Below are positions 1 to 7,607 of a stretch of 36,784 bases of DNA, in pieces; position 1 is the first letter of the stretch; each line of letters begins with the position of its first letter. The position numbers and the translations under genes are program-made. This DNA is from Nocardiopsis alkaliphila YIM 80379. GTDB taxonomy: Bacteria; Actinomycetota; Actinomycetes; Streptosporangiales; Streptosporangiaceae. The notes beneath the pieces were generated by a model. That model searched no databases. It was not told the origin of the DNA and was given only the letters and a program-made list of their open reading frames with translations. The stretch lies in the NCBI RefSeq assembly GCF_000341005.1, contig NZ_ANBD01000057.1, forward strand, positions 1-36,784. Direction: 5' to 3'.

Positions 1-1
1 C

Positions 2-547
2 GAGCCGGAAACGGAACCCGAATCCGAATGTGTCGAGGGGATTCACGTCCTTCTTCCGGGTGGCGTGGGGATCGTGATCCTCGTCCCCGACCAGGCGCGC
101 ACGGGGACCGTCGCCGCTCATCTTCGGCCTTGTACCGAGCCGAAGAAGCCGAGGTGCCCCAAGCCATGGTGGTGGAACCAGGGTTCGGGTGACACGTCCG
201 AGGAACCCCCATCGGACCCACCGGTACGGGCGCCGGCACCGGAGCCCGAAGGCCCGGACCCGCTCCGAGGCTCCACGGAGCCCACCACGTTTGGGATCGA
301 TGTGGATGACGAGCACGGTGGGCTCGGTGGTTCTTCTGGGGGAGAAGGGAGCGCCGAAGGTGAAGAAGGGGGATTCCACAACGAAGTTCCCGGGCTCGCC
401 GACGCTCTTGAGAGCGGAGAATCGGACCGGGAACCGCGGAGCGGGGCGCCCGCGTTCGAAGAGGAGACCAACGAACCTTCTCCCGCCGACGACGGGTACG
501 GGCACTCGGTCACGGAGGATGAGTGGAAGGCACAAGAACCGGGATAG
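2..547 (+). CDS. 3' end of unrecognised acidic, Pro/Glu/Gly-rich protein (partial)
   Basis: The reading frame is open from the left edge (base 2) to a TAG at 545-547, so this would be the C-terminal 181 residues of a protein that starts outside the window. It begins with an acidic Glu-Pro run, then a short hydrophobic stretch (GVGIVILVPD), a Cys/Trp-containing patch (CPKPWWW), and a long disordered-looking tail rich in Glu, Gly, Pro and Ser. No domain is recognised. Codon third positions are less GC-biased than in neighbouring genes, and an antisense frame is also open across part of it, so coding status is uncertain. It could be an acidic tail of a surface protein or a chance ORF. Confidence 0.35.
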   Translation, partial: EPETEPESECVEGIHVLLPGGVGIVILVPDQARTGTVAAHLRPCTEPKKPRCPKPWWWNQGSGDTSEEPPSDPPVRAPAPEPEGPDPLRGSTEPTTFGIDVDDEHGGLGGSSGGEGSAEGEEGGFHNEVPGLADALESGESDREPRSGAPAFEEETNEPSPADDGYGHSVTEDEWKAQEPG

Positions 548-907
548 GGCGCCCAATTCCTGGGCGAGAGGGTGGTCGGCGTCCCGATGAGGTTCGAGAA
601 TGCTCTGCTTCGCTCCGTGGCGGCGGGTCGGAGTGGGCTATCCCGAACCGCGTTCGAGCAGGAGACCGTTTTGGTGGGTCCTCGCCCTCCAACCTTCGCG
701 CATACGTGACATCCGTTATCGGGCGGGATTTTCGGCGCGCTAAAGGTGTCCGTAACACCGCGAATAATCCCGAAAGTTCAGCCCTGCGTAGCGATCCCAT
801 ATCCCTGAGTATTCGAGGGTGGAGCGCAAAACAAGACAGACTTGGCTAGGCTGTGCCCCGGCCATGGATATGGCCTCAGAGATCGACAGGGAAGGGGGCG
901 GTGTCAC
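548..907. other. Intergenic region before the NYN gene; probable promoter
   Basis: No convincing gene. It is somewhat AT-richer around 720-830. A small inverted repeat (GGTGT at 745-749, ACACC at 755-759) could be a hairpin or operator. A TAGGCT hexamer at 846-851 could be a -10 element for the NYN gene; no good -35 is visible. A purine-rich Shine-Dalgarno stretch (GGAAGGGGGCGG) lies just upstream of the GTG at 908. Confidence 0.4.
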
Positions 908-2587
908 GTGGACCGCTGCGCGTTGTTCGTCGACGCGGGATACCTTCTCGCGGACGGCGCGATGGCCGTGCACGGAACCCGAAATCGGGACTCCGTGGCC
1001 TGGGACTACTCCGGTCTCGTCCAGTTCCTCAACGAGGTCGCGCGGGACCGTACCGGTCTGCCGCTGCTGCGCTGCTACTGGTACGAGGCGGTCGCGGACG
1101 ACCGGAGGACCCAGGAACAGGACGGTATCGCCGACATCCCCGGCGTCAAGTTCAGAGCCGCTCGGATCAGACCGGGCAGGCGTGAGGGCGTGGAGAGCTA
1201 CGTCCAGCGTGACCTCACCACCCTCGCCCGTACCGGTGTTCTGTGTGATGCCGTTCTGGTCAGCGGGGACGAGGACATGGCTCCCGTGGTCGCCGACGTT
1301 CAGGACATGGGAGTGCGCGTCACCGTCGTGCACGTTTCGGTCGAAGGAAACTGGACCATCTCCCGTGCGCTGCGTCGAGAATGTGACGATCTCATCGAAA
1401 TCGGTGCGGGTCACCTGCGTCCGCACGTCAATCTCCTCTCCAGTGCCGATGCCGTCCAAGAGAACGCGGCCAAGACGACGACTCCCTTCGCCGGCGGTCA
1501 ACCTTCCGCCGTCCCTGAACAGCCGAACCCCCGTCGGCCCGCCGCGGCGCCCTCGAACGGTGGACACGGCGAGCCGGTCGCGACTTCCACCGGTGAACTG
1601 GAGGCGATGTTCGCCGGCACGGGCGCCCAGTCGGCGCCCCAGGGCAGCGCCATGGACCAACTGCGCGCGATGCGGCGTACGCTCGCCCAGCAACGCGGTG
1701 ACCACCTGGCGGGTCCGGGGGCTGAGAACACCCCGCCTGGAACGATCGACGCCAACGGGTTTCCCTCCGGGGGCCAACCGGTCAACGGTGAGGGGACCTA
1801 CCCCGGCGCCCACGGTCAGCACGGTTACACCTCCGAATCCGGTGGCCACGCCTCGATGCGCGGAGTCGATCAGAGGGAGTACGGCCTGCCGACCAGACCC
1901 GGCCCCGCTCAGGGGCGGCCCCCGGCCGGTGCCCCACCGACCTTCAACGGGCCGGGCCCCCACAGACCCTTCAACGGTGGTACCGGGCCGCAGCCCTCGT
2001 TCAACGGAACCGGGCCGCAAGCCGCTTTCAACAGCGGCACCGGACCACAGGCCTCCTTCGCGGCCGACCCGCGCCAAGGGTCACCACACAGAGACATACC
2101 GGGCCCCGACCCCAGATTCGCCCGGGGCCCGAGGGACGAACAAGGCTTCGGAGGTGGGGCGGACACAAACCCTACCTATGGGACCAGTACGGAAACTGAC
2201 ACCGCCCATCGCGGTGGCGCCACACCCCGACCCGGGGAACGGCGGCCTACTGGTCCCGAGTACGACAACCGATTCGGCCCCGGCGGTTACCAGGAATCCG
2301 TGCCCAGTCCTGGATATGCCCACCAGAGGGGGCCCACCACGCCTACCGTTGACGAGGCGGTGCGTGTCGCGCACAAGGAAGGAAACGACTTCGCGGAGTC
2401 GATCGCACGTGAGGCGCCGGCCCTGTGGGTGGAGGCAGTCCTCGCCCGCAGGCCCAGGATGCCCTCCGACCTGGAGGCCCGCCTGCTCCAAGGTTCCTCG
2501 CTTCCGATCGACCACCTTTTACGCGACGAGGTCCGTGACGGACTGCGCCAGGGATTCTGGCAGGCGTTGGAGCGCGCCAGAACCTGA
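908..2587 (+). CDS. NYN-domain (PIN-like) putative ribonuclease with long disordered region
   Basis: A 559-residue protein. The GTG at 908 is preferred over in-frame upstream ATGs because a purine-rich ribosome-binding site ends about 7 bases before it and the NYN fold starts immediately (LFVDAGYLL). The N-terminal ~190 residues are a NYN domain of the PIN/FLAP-nuclease superfamily, with acidic metal-binding candidates D9, about D102, and D121/D123 in the SGDED motif after a hydrophobic strand. Residues ~200-480 are low complexity, rich in Gly, Pro, Asn and Gln, with FNG-GTGPQ repeats. The last ~80 residues form a conserved-looking helical tail. Such proteins are taken to be RNA-processing nucleases; the substrate is unknown. 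A TPR gene follows after 34 bases and is probably co-transcribed. Confidence 0.85.
   Translation: MDRCALFVDAGYLLADGAMAVHGTRNRDSVAWDYSGLVQFLNEVARDRTGLPLLRCYWYEAVADDRRTQEQDGIADIPGVKFRAARIRPGRREGVESYVQRDLTTLARTGVLCDAVLVSGDEDMAPVVADVQDMGVRVTVVHVSVEGNWTISRALRRECDDLIEIGAGHLRPHVNLLSSADAVQENAAKTTTPFAGGQPSAVPEQPNPRRPAAAPSNGGHGEPVATSTGELEAMFAGTGAQSAPQGSAMDQLRAMRRTLAQQRGDHLAGPGAENTPPGTIDANGFPSGGQPVNGEGTYPGAHGQHGYTSESGGHASMRGVDQREYGLPTRPGPAQGRPPAGAPPTFNGPGPHRPFNGGTGPQPSFNGTGPQAAFNSGTGPQASFAADPRQGSPHRDIPGPDPRFARGPRDEQGFGGGADTNPTYGTSTETDTAHRGGATPRPGERRPTGPEYDNRFGPGGYQESVPSPGYAHQRGPTTPTVDEAVRVAHKEGNDFAESIAREAPALWVEAVLARRPRMPSDLEARLLQGSSLPIDHLLRDEVRDGLRQGFWQALERART
1936..2066 (+). repeat. Tandem imperfect repeats coding FNG-x-GTGPQ units
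   Basis: Inside the NYN gene, about four imperfect repeats of 27-36 bp encode variants of a Phe-Asn-(Gly/Ser)-Gly-Thr-Gly-Pro-Gln unit. They lie in the disordered middle of the protein and their number probably varies between strains. Confidence 0.6.
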
Positions 2588-2621
2588 CCTGTGCGTGGGG
2601 AAGGCGAGTAGGGATGGGGCG

Positions 2622-3185
2622 ATGCGGTTGACCCACGTGACGACGGCGGAGCTGGACCGGCTGGAATTCCATGCCGTCCATTCCGGTGAACACGGTCGGA
2701 TCGCCGCCCGACTGTTGGACCTGGCCAACCGGGTCGACGCCGGAAGTGAGGTCACCCGTGCGGAACTGTTCGTGCGAGCCGGAGAACAGTGGGAGATCGC
2801 CCAAGAGTTCGAGCGTGCCCGCGCCGCCTACCAGCGGGCGATAGACGACGGAGGCCCCACCGTGGTCGACGCGCACGCCCTCAGCGCGGGTGCCCTGCTC
2901 CAGTTGGACGAACGTCGGCAGGCCGAGGCCCATCTCGAACGCTTGGAGGCGGGCGAACCGGCCGGGCTCGCCACCCACATCCACGTCGCCGAGGTGTTGT
3001 ACGCCCACGGCGATCTGGAGGGCGCCGAGCGTTGGGCCACGAACGGAGCACGCCGCCACGTGGGCCGAACCCTGGGCCCTCACGAGCGTGACCTGTTCCT
3101 CGAACTGTTGCGGATCCGGTTCCGTGTCCGCTCCGACCTCGGACGGGCCGAGGACGACCTGGACCTTCTCCTCGACCAGGGGTGA
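2622..3185 (+). CDS. Small TPR (tetratricopeptide-like) protein
   Basis: A 187-residue protein. The ATG at 2622 is preceded by a GGGATGGGG purine run, and the start lies 34 bases after the NYN stop, suggesting one transcript. The sequence is almost all alpha-helical with TPR-like helix pairs: an AGEQWEIAQEFERARAAYQRAI unit at about residues 48-69, then an alanine/leucine-rich array with DLEGAERWA near residue 130. No catalytic motif is seen. TPR proteins mediate protein-protein contacts; the partner may be the NYN protein, but this rests on adjacency only. Confidence 0.75.
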   Translation: MRLTHVTTAELDRLEFHAVHSGEHGRIAARLLDLANRVDAGSEVTRAELFVRAGEQWEIAQEFERARAAYQRAIDDGGPTVVDAHALSAGALLQLDERRQAEAHLERLEAGEPAGLATHIHVAEVLYAHGDLEGAERWATNGARRHVGRTLGPHERDLFLELLRIRFRVRSDLGRAEDDLDLLLDQG

Positions 3186-3452
3186 GATGGGCGACGGATG
3201 GCGTTGACCCCCGATCGCGACCGGCCCGGCCATGAGCCGATCCCTCACCGCGCCTCGGTGCCGTGGCGGCTCTCTCCACGCGGGTCGTGAATGTCCCCTT
3301 CAACGGACGTCCTAGCCTGTGTCAGATCGCCCTTCGGACACCGTTCCGGCCCGGCGGAAGTGCCCTCCCACCAGGGTTCGTGGGGTCTGTCATACCATGC
3401 CCGGAGCGCATGTTCGACGATCGTCGAAGAAACCGAGAAAACGGCGACACGC
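3186..3452. other. Intergenic region upstream of the nrd promoter
   Basis: About 270 bases with no convincing gene. Small open frames lack ribosome-binding sites and family features. No strong terminator after the TPR gene was seen. Confidence 0.4.
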
Positions 3453-3499
3453 CATCATCTTGTGATGTACCCACGCGCCATCCCCTAGATGTAGTATCT
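3453..3499 (+). promoter_or_regulatory. nrd promoter with tandem NrdR-box-like sites
   Basis: Two 12-base cores resemble the NrdR box (CwAtATaTwGtg). CATCATCTTGTG at 3453-3464 also forms a CATCA/TGATG inverted repeat. CTAGATGTAGTA at 3485-3496 also forms an AGAT/ATCT repeat. The cores are 32 bp apart, about three helical turns, as is usual for NrdR box pairs upstream of reductase operons. The second box overlaps a possible -10 (TAGTAT, 3492-3497), so binding would occlude RNA polymerase. NrdR is an ATP-cone Zn-ribbon repressor that senses dATP/ATP; its gene is not in this window. Each core matches at 9-10 of 12 positions, so this is a prediction. Confidence 0.6.
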
Positions 3500-3503
3500 C
3501 TCC

Positions 3504-3684
3504 CGCTGGTGGTTCACCGAGGTCCGCGGACTCCGGTGAGGCGAGAGGGAACCCGGTGCGAGCCCGGGACTGCCCCGCAGCGGTAAGTGGGATCGAAAGC
3601 CGTGCAACGCACTGGGAGCCCCCGAAGGTCCTGGGAAGCGACGGCGTAGTAGGCCGCCCACGAGTCCGAAGACCTGCCACCGGC
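3504..3684 (+). ncRNA. Cobalamin (B12) riboswitch in the nrdA leader
   Basis: The leader contains the conserved cobalamin-aptamer core in order: GAGGGAA, then CCGGTGCGAG, then CTGCCCCGCAGCGGTAAG, then CACTGGGAGC, then a CCTGGGAAG segment, and finally the B12 box region GTCCGAAGACCTGCCACC. GGTGG at 3508-3512 pairs with CCACC at 3677-3681 to close the P1 stem. The aptamer lies between the predicted transcription start (~3500) and the nrdA start at 3851. In streptomycetes an equivalent riboswitch represses the B12-independent reductase operon when adenosylcobalamin is present, so that a B12-dependent class II enzyme is used instead. Confidence 0.9.
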
Positions 3685-3850
3685 ACGCACTCGGTGCGTA
3701 CGACGACGGGGCTTCGAGGGAGAGCCACCGCGACCCATCGACAGACCGTGCGCACCCGGTGCGGCGATCGGTCGATGCGAGCCGCGTGTTCTCGCCGACC
3801 TTTGCCCCGTACCCCCGTCGGGACCCTTCTATCGAGGTTGGAGCCGCTGT
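3685..3850 (+). promoter_or_regulatory. Riboswitch expression platform and nrdA translation start region
   Basis: Between aptamer and start codon there is a perfect hairpin ACGCAC-tcg-GTGCGT (3685-3699) and a second CGCAC-ccg-GTGCG hairpin (3751-3763) within a GACCG/CGGTC outer pairing (3744-3773). The GGTGCG and CGCACC arms of the two could pair alternatively. No T-run follows either, so Rho-dependent or translational control is as likely as intrinsic termination. The Shine-Dalgarno candidate GAGGTTGGAG ends about 7 bases before the ATG. Confidence 0.5.
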
Positions 3851-6800
3851 ATGACCCTTGACGTCGAGGCCGTGCCCGCATCCGTTCGGCCAGAGCCGAG
3901 CAACGAGGGTGGCCCCCGCGCCGCCATCGACCGGATCGAGCACGTGGTAACCGAGGCCTGTGCGCGGCTCACCGGTGTTTCGGCGGAGAAGGTCCTGAAC
4001 GAGGCGCGACGGGGCTTCTACCCCGGCATCGCCGACGCCGAGGTCGAGCTCGCCCTCATCATGGCCGCCCGCAGCTTCGTCGAGGTCGACCCGAACTACT
4101 CGTACGTGGCCGCTCGCCTGCTCCTGGACAAGCTCCGTACCGAGGCCCTGAGCTTCATCGGTGGTGCCCACGAGACCGCCGGCCAGTCCGACATGAGCGA
4201 GCGCTACGCCACCTATCTGGCCGCCTACGTGGCCCGTGGCATCGACCTCGGACAGCTCGACCCCGCCCTGGCCGAATTCGATCTGGAGCGCCTGGGCAAG
4301 GCCCTGCGTCCCGAGCGGGACGAACAGTTCACCTTCCTCGGCGTCCAGACCCTCTACGATCGCTACTTCCTGCACAGCGACGAGGTTCGCTACGAGTTGC
4401 CGCAGGCGTTCTTCATGCGTGTCGCGATGGGGTTGGCCCTCAACGAGGACGACCGCGAGGCCCGTGCCATCGAGTTCTACGAGCTGCTGAGCTCGTTCGA
4501 CTTCATGGCCTCCACGCCCACTCTGTTCAACGCCGGTACGGTGCGGGCCCAGCTGTCCTCCTGCTTCCTCACCACCGTCGGCGACGACCTACAGGACATC
4601 TTCCACGGCATCAGCAACAACGCGATGCTGTCGAAGTACTCGGGCGGCCTGGGCAACGACTGGACCCCGGTCCGTGGCCTGGGCTCGCACATCAAGGGCA
4701 CCAACGGCAAGAGCCAGGGCGTCGTCCCGTTCCTGAAGATCGCCAACGACACCGCCGTCGCGGTCAACCAGTGCTTCGCCCCCGACACACCGATCTACAC
4801 GGCCGAAGGCTGCAAGCCCATCTCCGAGGTGGCGATCGGCGACCTCGTCCTGGGCCACAGCGGTGCTTACCGTGAAGTCACCGACGTCATGATGTACGAC
4901 CAGAGCGACCCGATGGTCGAAATCGACATCAAGCACTCCATCGAGAACCTGAAGGTCACCGCAGGACACCCCTTCTACGCCATCCAAGGGGTCCCGCTGG
5001 GCCAGTCCAACAGTCGGACGTTGAAGTGGTTGGAGGACGACAAGGTCCGGGCCGAGTGGGTCGAGGCCGGACGGCTGACCGCTGGTGACTACGTCGCCCA
5101 GGTCGTCCCCACCGAGATCGTCCCGGTCAAGGGGTTCACCGAAGAAGACGCCCGTCTCTACGGCATCCTGCTCGGTGATGGGCACCTCTCCAAGGACGGA
5201 GCACAGTGGGGGGTCTCGGGCGATCCCGAGCTCGACACCCACCTGGACTTCGTCCGGGATTACCTGGAAACACGCGGCATCCACTACTGGGAGACCGGAC
5301 GTGGTGAAACCTATCTCCAGATCCACTGGGCCTCGGGCCGTGGTATGCGGCGTGACCAGACATCCGGTCGAACCACGGGCGCGGGTGAAGCGACTCTTCC
5401 GATCACCTCCGAGGACCTTTACGACGGGGAAGGGTCCAAGCGGATCTCCCGCCGATTCAGCCACCTGCCGCACGCTCAGACCCGGGCTCTCCTCCAAGGG
5501 CTGCTGGAGACCGAGGGCGGGGTCTCCCGGGGGGTGGAGATCTACTTCACCAGTACCTCGCGTTCCCTGGCCATGGGTGTCCGCTACCAGCTGTTGCGGC
5601 TGGGGGTCCCCGCCGCCGGACAGTACCGTGAGCGAGAGCAGGAGCACACCGGACGACGCTCGGACGGGAGTGAGATCCCGTTCAACGGCACGGCCAAGGC
5701 CTTCGACATCAGGGTGCCCGCTGTGGAGGGCATCGCCGAACTCGTGGGTTGCCGTCCTCTGACCAAGAGGAACTGGATCGAGCACCAGGGCAAGGTGTTC
5801 ACTCGTGTGCGTGAAGTGGTCTCCACCGAGGTGGTTCCCACCGTCTTCGACCTCAAGGTGGAGACGGACGAGACGTACATGACCGCTGCGGGTCTCGTGC
5901 ACAACGGAGGAAAGCGCAAGGGCGCGGTCTGCGCCTACCTGGAGACCTGGCACATCGACATCGAGGAATTCCTCGACCTGCGCAAGAACACCGGCGACGA
6001 GCGTCGCCGTACGCACGACATGAACACCGCGAACTGGGTTCCGGACCTGTTCATGCAGCGTGTGGAGGAGCAGGGCACCTGGACCCTGTTCTCCCCGGAC
6101 GAGGTCCCCGACCTGCACGACAAGTACGGGCGTGAGTTCGCCGAGGCCTACACCAGGTACGAGGCCGAGGCCGAGGCCGGGCGCGTCAAGGTCTACAAGA
6201 AGCTGCCGGCCGTGGATCTGTGGCGCCGCATGCTCACCATGCTGTTCGAGACCGGGCACCCTTGGATCACCTTCAAGGACCCGTCCAACCTGCGTTCGCC
6301 CCAGCAGCACGTCGGCGTGGTGCACTCCTCCAACCTGTGCACCGAGATCACGCTGAACACCAGCAAGGACGAGGTGGCCGTCTGCAACCTGGGCTCGGTC
6401 AACCTGGCCCAGCACGTGGGCCCCGACGGCATCGACGTCGAGCGTCTGCGCCGTACCGTCCGCACGGCCGTGCGCATGCTCGACAACGTCATCGACGTGA
6501 ACTTCTACACGATCCCCGAGGCGCGCACCGCGAACATGCGCCACCGCCCCGTGGGTCTGGGTCTGATGGGCTTCCAGGACGCGCTGTTCAAGCTGCGCAC
6601 CCCCTTCGCCTCCGAGGGCGCGGTGAACTTCGCCGACGAGAGCATGGAGCTGATCAGTTACCACGCCATCGAGGCCTCCATGGAGTTGGCCGCCGAGCGC
6701 GGCTCCTACGAGAGCTTCGATGGTTCGCTGTGGAGCCGTGGCATCCTGCCGATCGACTCCCTGCGCCTGCTCGACGAGGCCCGCGACGGTGGGCTGAAGA

Positions 6801-7507
6801 TGGACCGTGGCCAGACCCTGGACTGGGACTCCCTGCGTGAACGCGTCAAGGGCACCGGGATGCGCAACTCCAACGTCATGGCGATCGCGCCCACCGCGAC
6901 CATCGCCAACATCACGGGTGTGAGCCAGTCGATCGAGCCGGTCTACCGGAACCTGTTCGTCAAGTCGAACATGTCCGGCGACTTCACCGTCGTCAACGAC
7001 TACCTGGTCCGCGACCTCAAGGAGCGCGGCCTGTGGGATGAGGAGATGGTCTCCGCGCTGAAGATGCACGACGGCAGCCTCGGTGAGATCGATCGGGTTC
7101 CGGACGACCTCAAGGCCCTGTACGCCACCGCCTTCGAGATCGACCCGTCCTGGTTGGTGGACGCCGGTTCGCGCCGCCAGAAGTGGATCGACCAGGCCCA
7201 GTCGCTGAACCTGTACATGGCCGCTCCCAGCGGTAGGAAGCTGGACGCCCTGTACCGCCGGGCCTGGCGCTCCGGGCTCAAGACCACGTACTACCTGCGC
7301 TCGCAGAGCGCCACGCACGTGGAGAAGAGCACCTTGAAGGGCACCGACGGCCGACTGAACGCCGTGTCGGCGACCCCGGCCCCCTCACCGAGCCCTTCGC
7401 CCACCCCGGTCCCGGTGACCGAGCCGGCGACGCCCGAGGACGAATTCGAGATCGTCGATGGTCAGGCGTGCAGCATCGAGGACCCCGAGTGCGAGGCCTG
7501 CCAGTAA
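3851..7507 (+). CDS. nrdA: Ribonucleoside-diphosphate reductase large subunit with intein
   Basis: Class I NrdA reduces ribonucleoside diphosphates with NrdB. The precursor is 1218 residues; 840 remain without the intein (residues 308-685). Catalytic residues are present: C238 (LSSC), thiyl-site C830 in NLCTE, C845 (VAVC), the radical-transfer pair Y1147-Y1148, and a C-terminal redox pair C1214/C1217 after a Pro/Ser-rich linker. The N terminus (AIDRIEHVV...) aligns with the helical part of the E. coli ATP cone, but the preceding beta hairpin with the VTKRDG nucleotide-binding motif is absent, so dATP activity inhibition is probably lost. The intein sits just before the GGKRKGA segment, equivalent to E. 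coli loop 2. The gene is first in an operon with nrdB, behind NrdR-like boxes and a B12 riboswitch. Confidence 0.95.
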   Translation: MTLDVEAVPASVRPEPSNEGGPRAAIDRIEHVVTEACARLTGVSAEKVLNEARRGFYPGIADAEVELALIMAARSFVEVDPNYSYVAARLLLDKLRTEALSFIGGAHETAGQSDMSERYATYLAAYVARGIDLGQLDPALAEFDLERLGKALRPERDEQFTFLGVQTLYDRYFLHSDEVRYELPQAFFMRVAMGLALNEDDREARAIEFYELLSSFDFMASTPTLFNAGTVRAQLSSCFLTTVGDDLQDIFHGISNNAMLSKYSGGLGNDWTPVRGLGSHIKGTNGKSQGVVPFLKIANDTAVAVNQCFAPDTPIYTAEGCKPISEVAIGDLVLGHSGAYREVTDVMMYDQSDPMVEIDIKHSIENLKVTAGHPFYAIQGVPLGQSNSRTLKWLEDDKVRAEWVEAGRLTAGDYVAQVVPTEIVPVKGFTEEDARLYGILLGDGHLSKDGAQWGVSGDPELDTHLDFVRDYLETRGIHYWETGRGETYLQIHWASGRGMRRDQTSGRTTGAGEATLPITSEDLYDGEGSKRISRRFSHLPHAQTRALLQGLLETEGGVSRGVEIYFTSTSRSLAMGVRYQLLRLGVPAAGQYREREQEHTGRRSDGSEIPFNGTAKAFDIRVPAVEGIAELVGCRPLTKRNWIEHQGKVFTRVREVVSTEVVPTVFDLKVETDETYMTAAGLVHNGGKRKGAVCAYLETWHIDIEEFLDLRKNTGDERRRTHDMNTANWVPDLFMQRVEEQGTWTLFSPDEVPDLHDKYGREFAEAYTRYEAEAEAGRVKVYKKLPAVDLWRRMLTMLFETGHPWITFKDPSNLRSPQQHVGVVHSSNLCTEITLNTSKDEVAVCNLGSVNLAQHVGPDGIDVERLRRTVRTAVRMLDNVIDVNFYTIPEARTANMRHRPVGLGLMGFQDALFKLRTPFASEGAVNFADESMELISYHAIEASMELAAERGSYESFDGSLWSRGILPIDSLRLLDEARDGGLKMDRGQTLDWDSLRERVKGTGMRNSNVMAIAPTATIANITGVSQSIEPVYRNLFVKSNMSGDFTVVNDYLVRDLKERGLWDEEMVSALKMHDGSLGEIDRVPDDLKALYATAFEIDPSWLVDAGSRRQKWIDQAQSLNLYMAAPSGRKLDALYRRAWRSGLKTTYYLRSQSATHVEKSTLKGTDGRLNAVSATPAPSPSPSPTPVPVTEPATPEDEFEIVDGQACSIEDPECEACQ
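4772..5905 (+). mobile_element. Intein with LAGLIDADG endonuclease domain in nrdA, non-canonical +1 Gly
   Basis: An in-frame 378-residue insertion begins with Cys ([13 protein letters not shown], block A) and contains block B ([12 protein letters not shown]). It has a LAGLIDADG-type helix LYGILLGDG (precursor residues ~436-444) and a second, diverged helix [11 protein letters not shown] (~547-557). It ends with block F ([10 protein letters not shown]) and block G (AAGLVHN). The penultimate His and terminal Asn of a splicing intein are present. The next residue is Gly, not the Cys/Ser/Thr nucleophile required by the standard class 1 mechanism. In the second helix the usual catalytic Asp position reads Glu, so homing activity may be weakened. 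Composition is close to the host gene, suggesting a long stay. Confidence 0.9.
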
Positions 7508-7519
7508 CAAGGGACCTTT

Positions 7520-7546
7520 GGGCGTCCGCGACGACCGCGGACGCCC
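7520..7546 (+). terminator. Strong intercistronic hairpin between nrdA and nrdB
   Basis: GGGCGTCCGCG (7520-7530), a 5-base loop, then the perfect complement CGCGGACGCCC (7536-7546). It is terminator-like but has no T-run, only a pyrimidine-rich stretch. It sits 12 bases after nrdA and about 60 before nrdB. It may attenuate transcription into nrdB or stabilise/process the mRNA. Confidence 0.6.
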
Positions 7547-7607
7547 CTCCCCTTCGCACCTCCAGACGACGACCCGGCCTGACCGGAGAACGGAAGAAGT
7601 ACCGAGT

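Noticed and set aside
1936-2066. Short direct repeats as a CRISPR array
   Set aside because: The repeats are imperfect, in frame, encode a Gly/Pro/Asn-rich protein segment and have no unique spacers. No array was seen elsewhere in the window.
740-2077. 445-codon minus-strand frame opposite the NYN gene
   Set aside because: The plus-strand protein has a clear NYN domain; the antisense product is low complexity without motifs.
3290-3590. Short frames in the nrd leader
   Set aside because: They lie over the NrdR boxes and the conserved cobalamin aptamer, which explain the sequence better.
4589-7318. 909-codon open frame on the minus strand across nrdA
   Set aside because: It is antisense to well-conserved NrdA and intein sequence; such long shadow frames are expected in high-GC genes. 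The product is Val/Gly/Asp-rich and has no family features.
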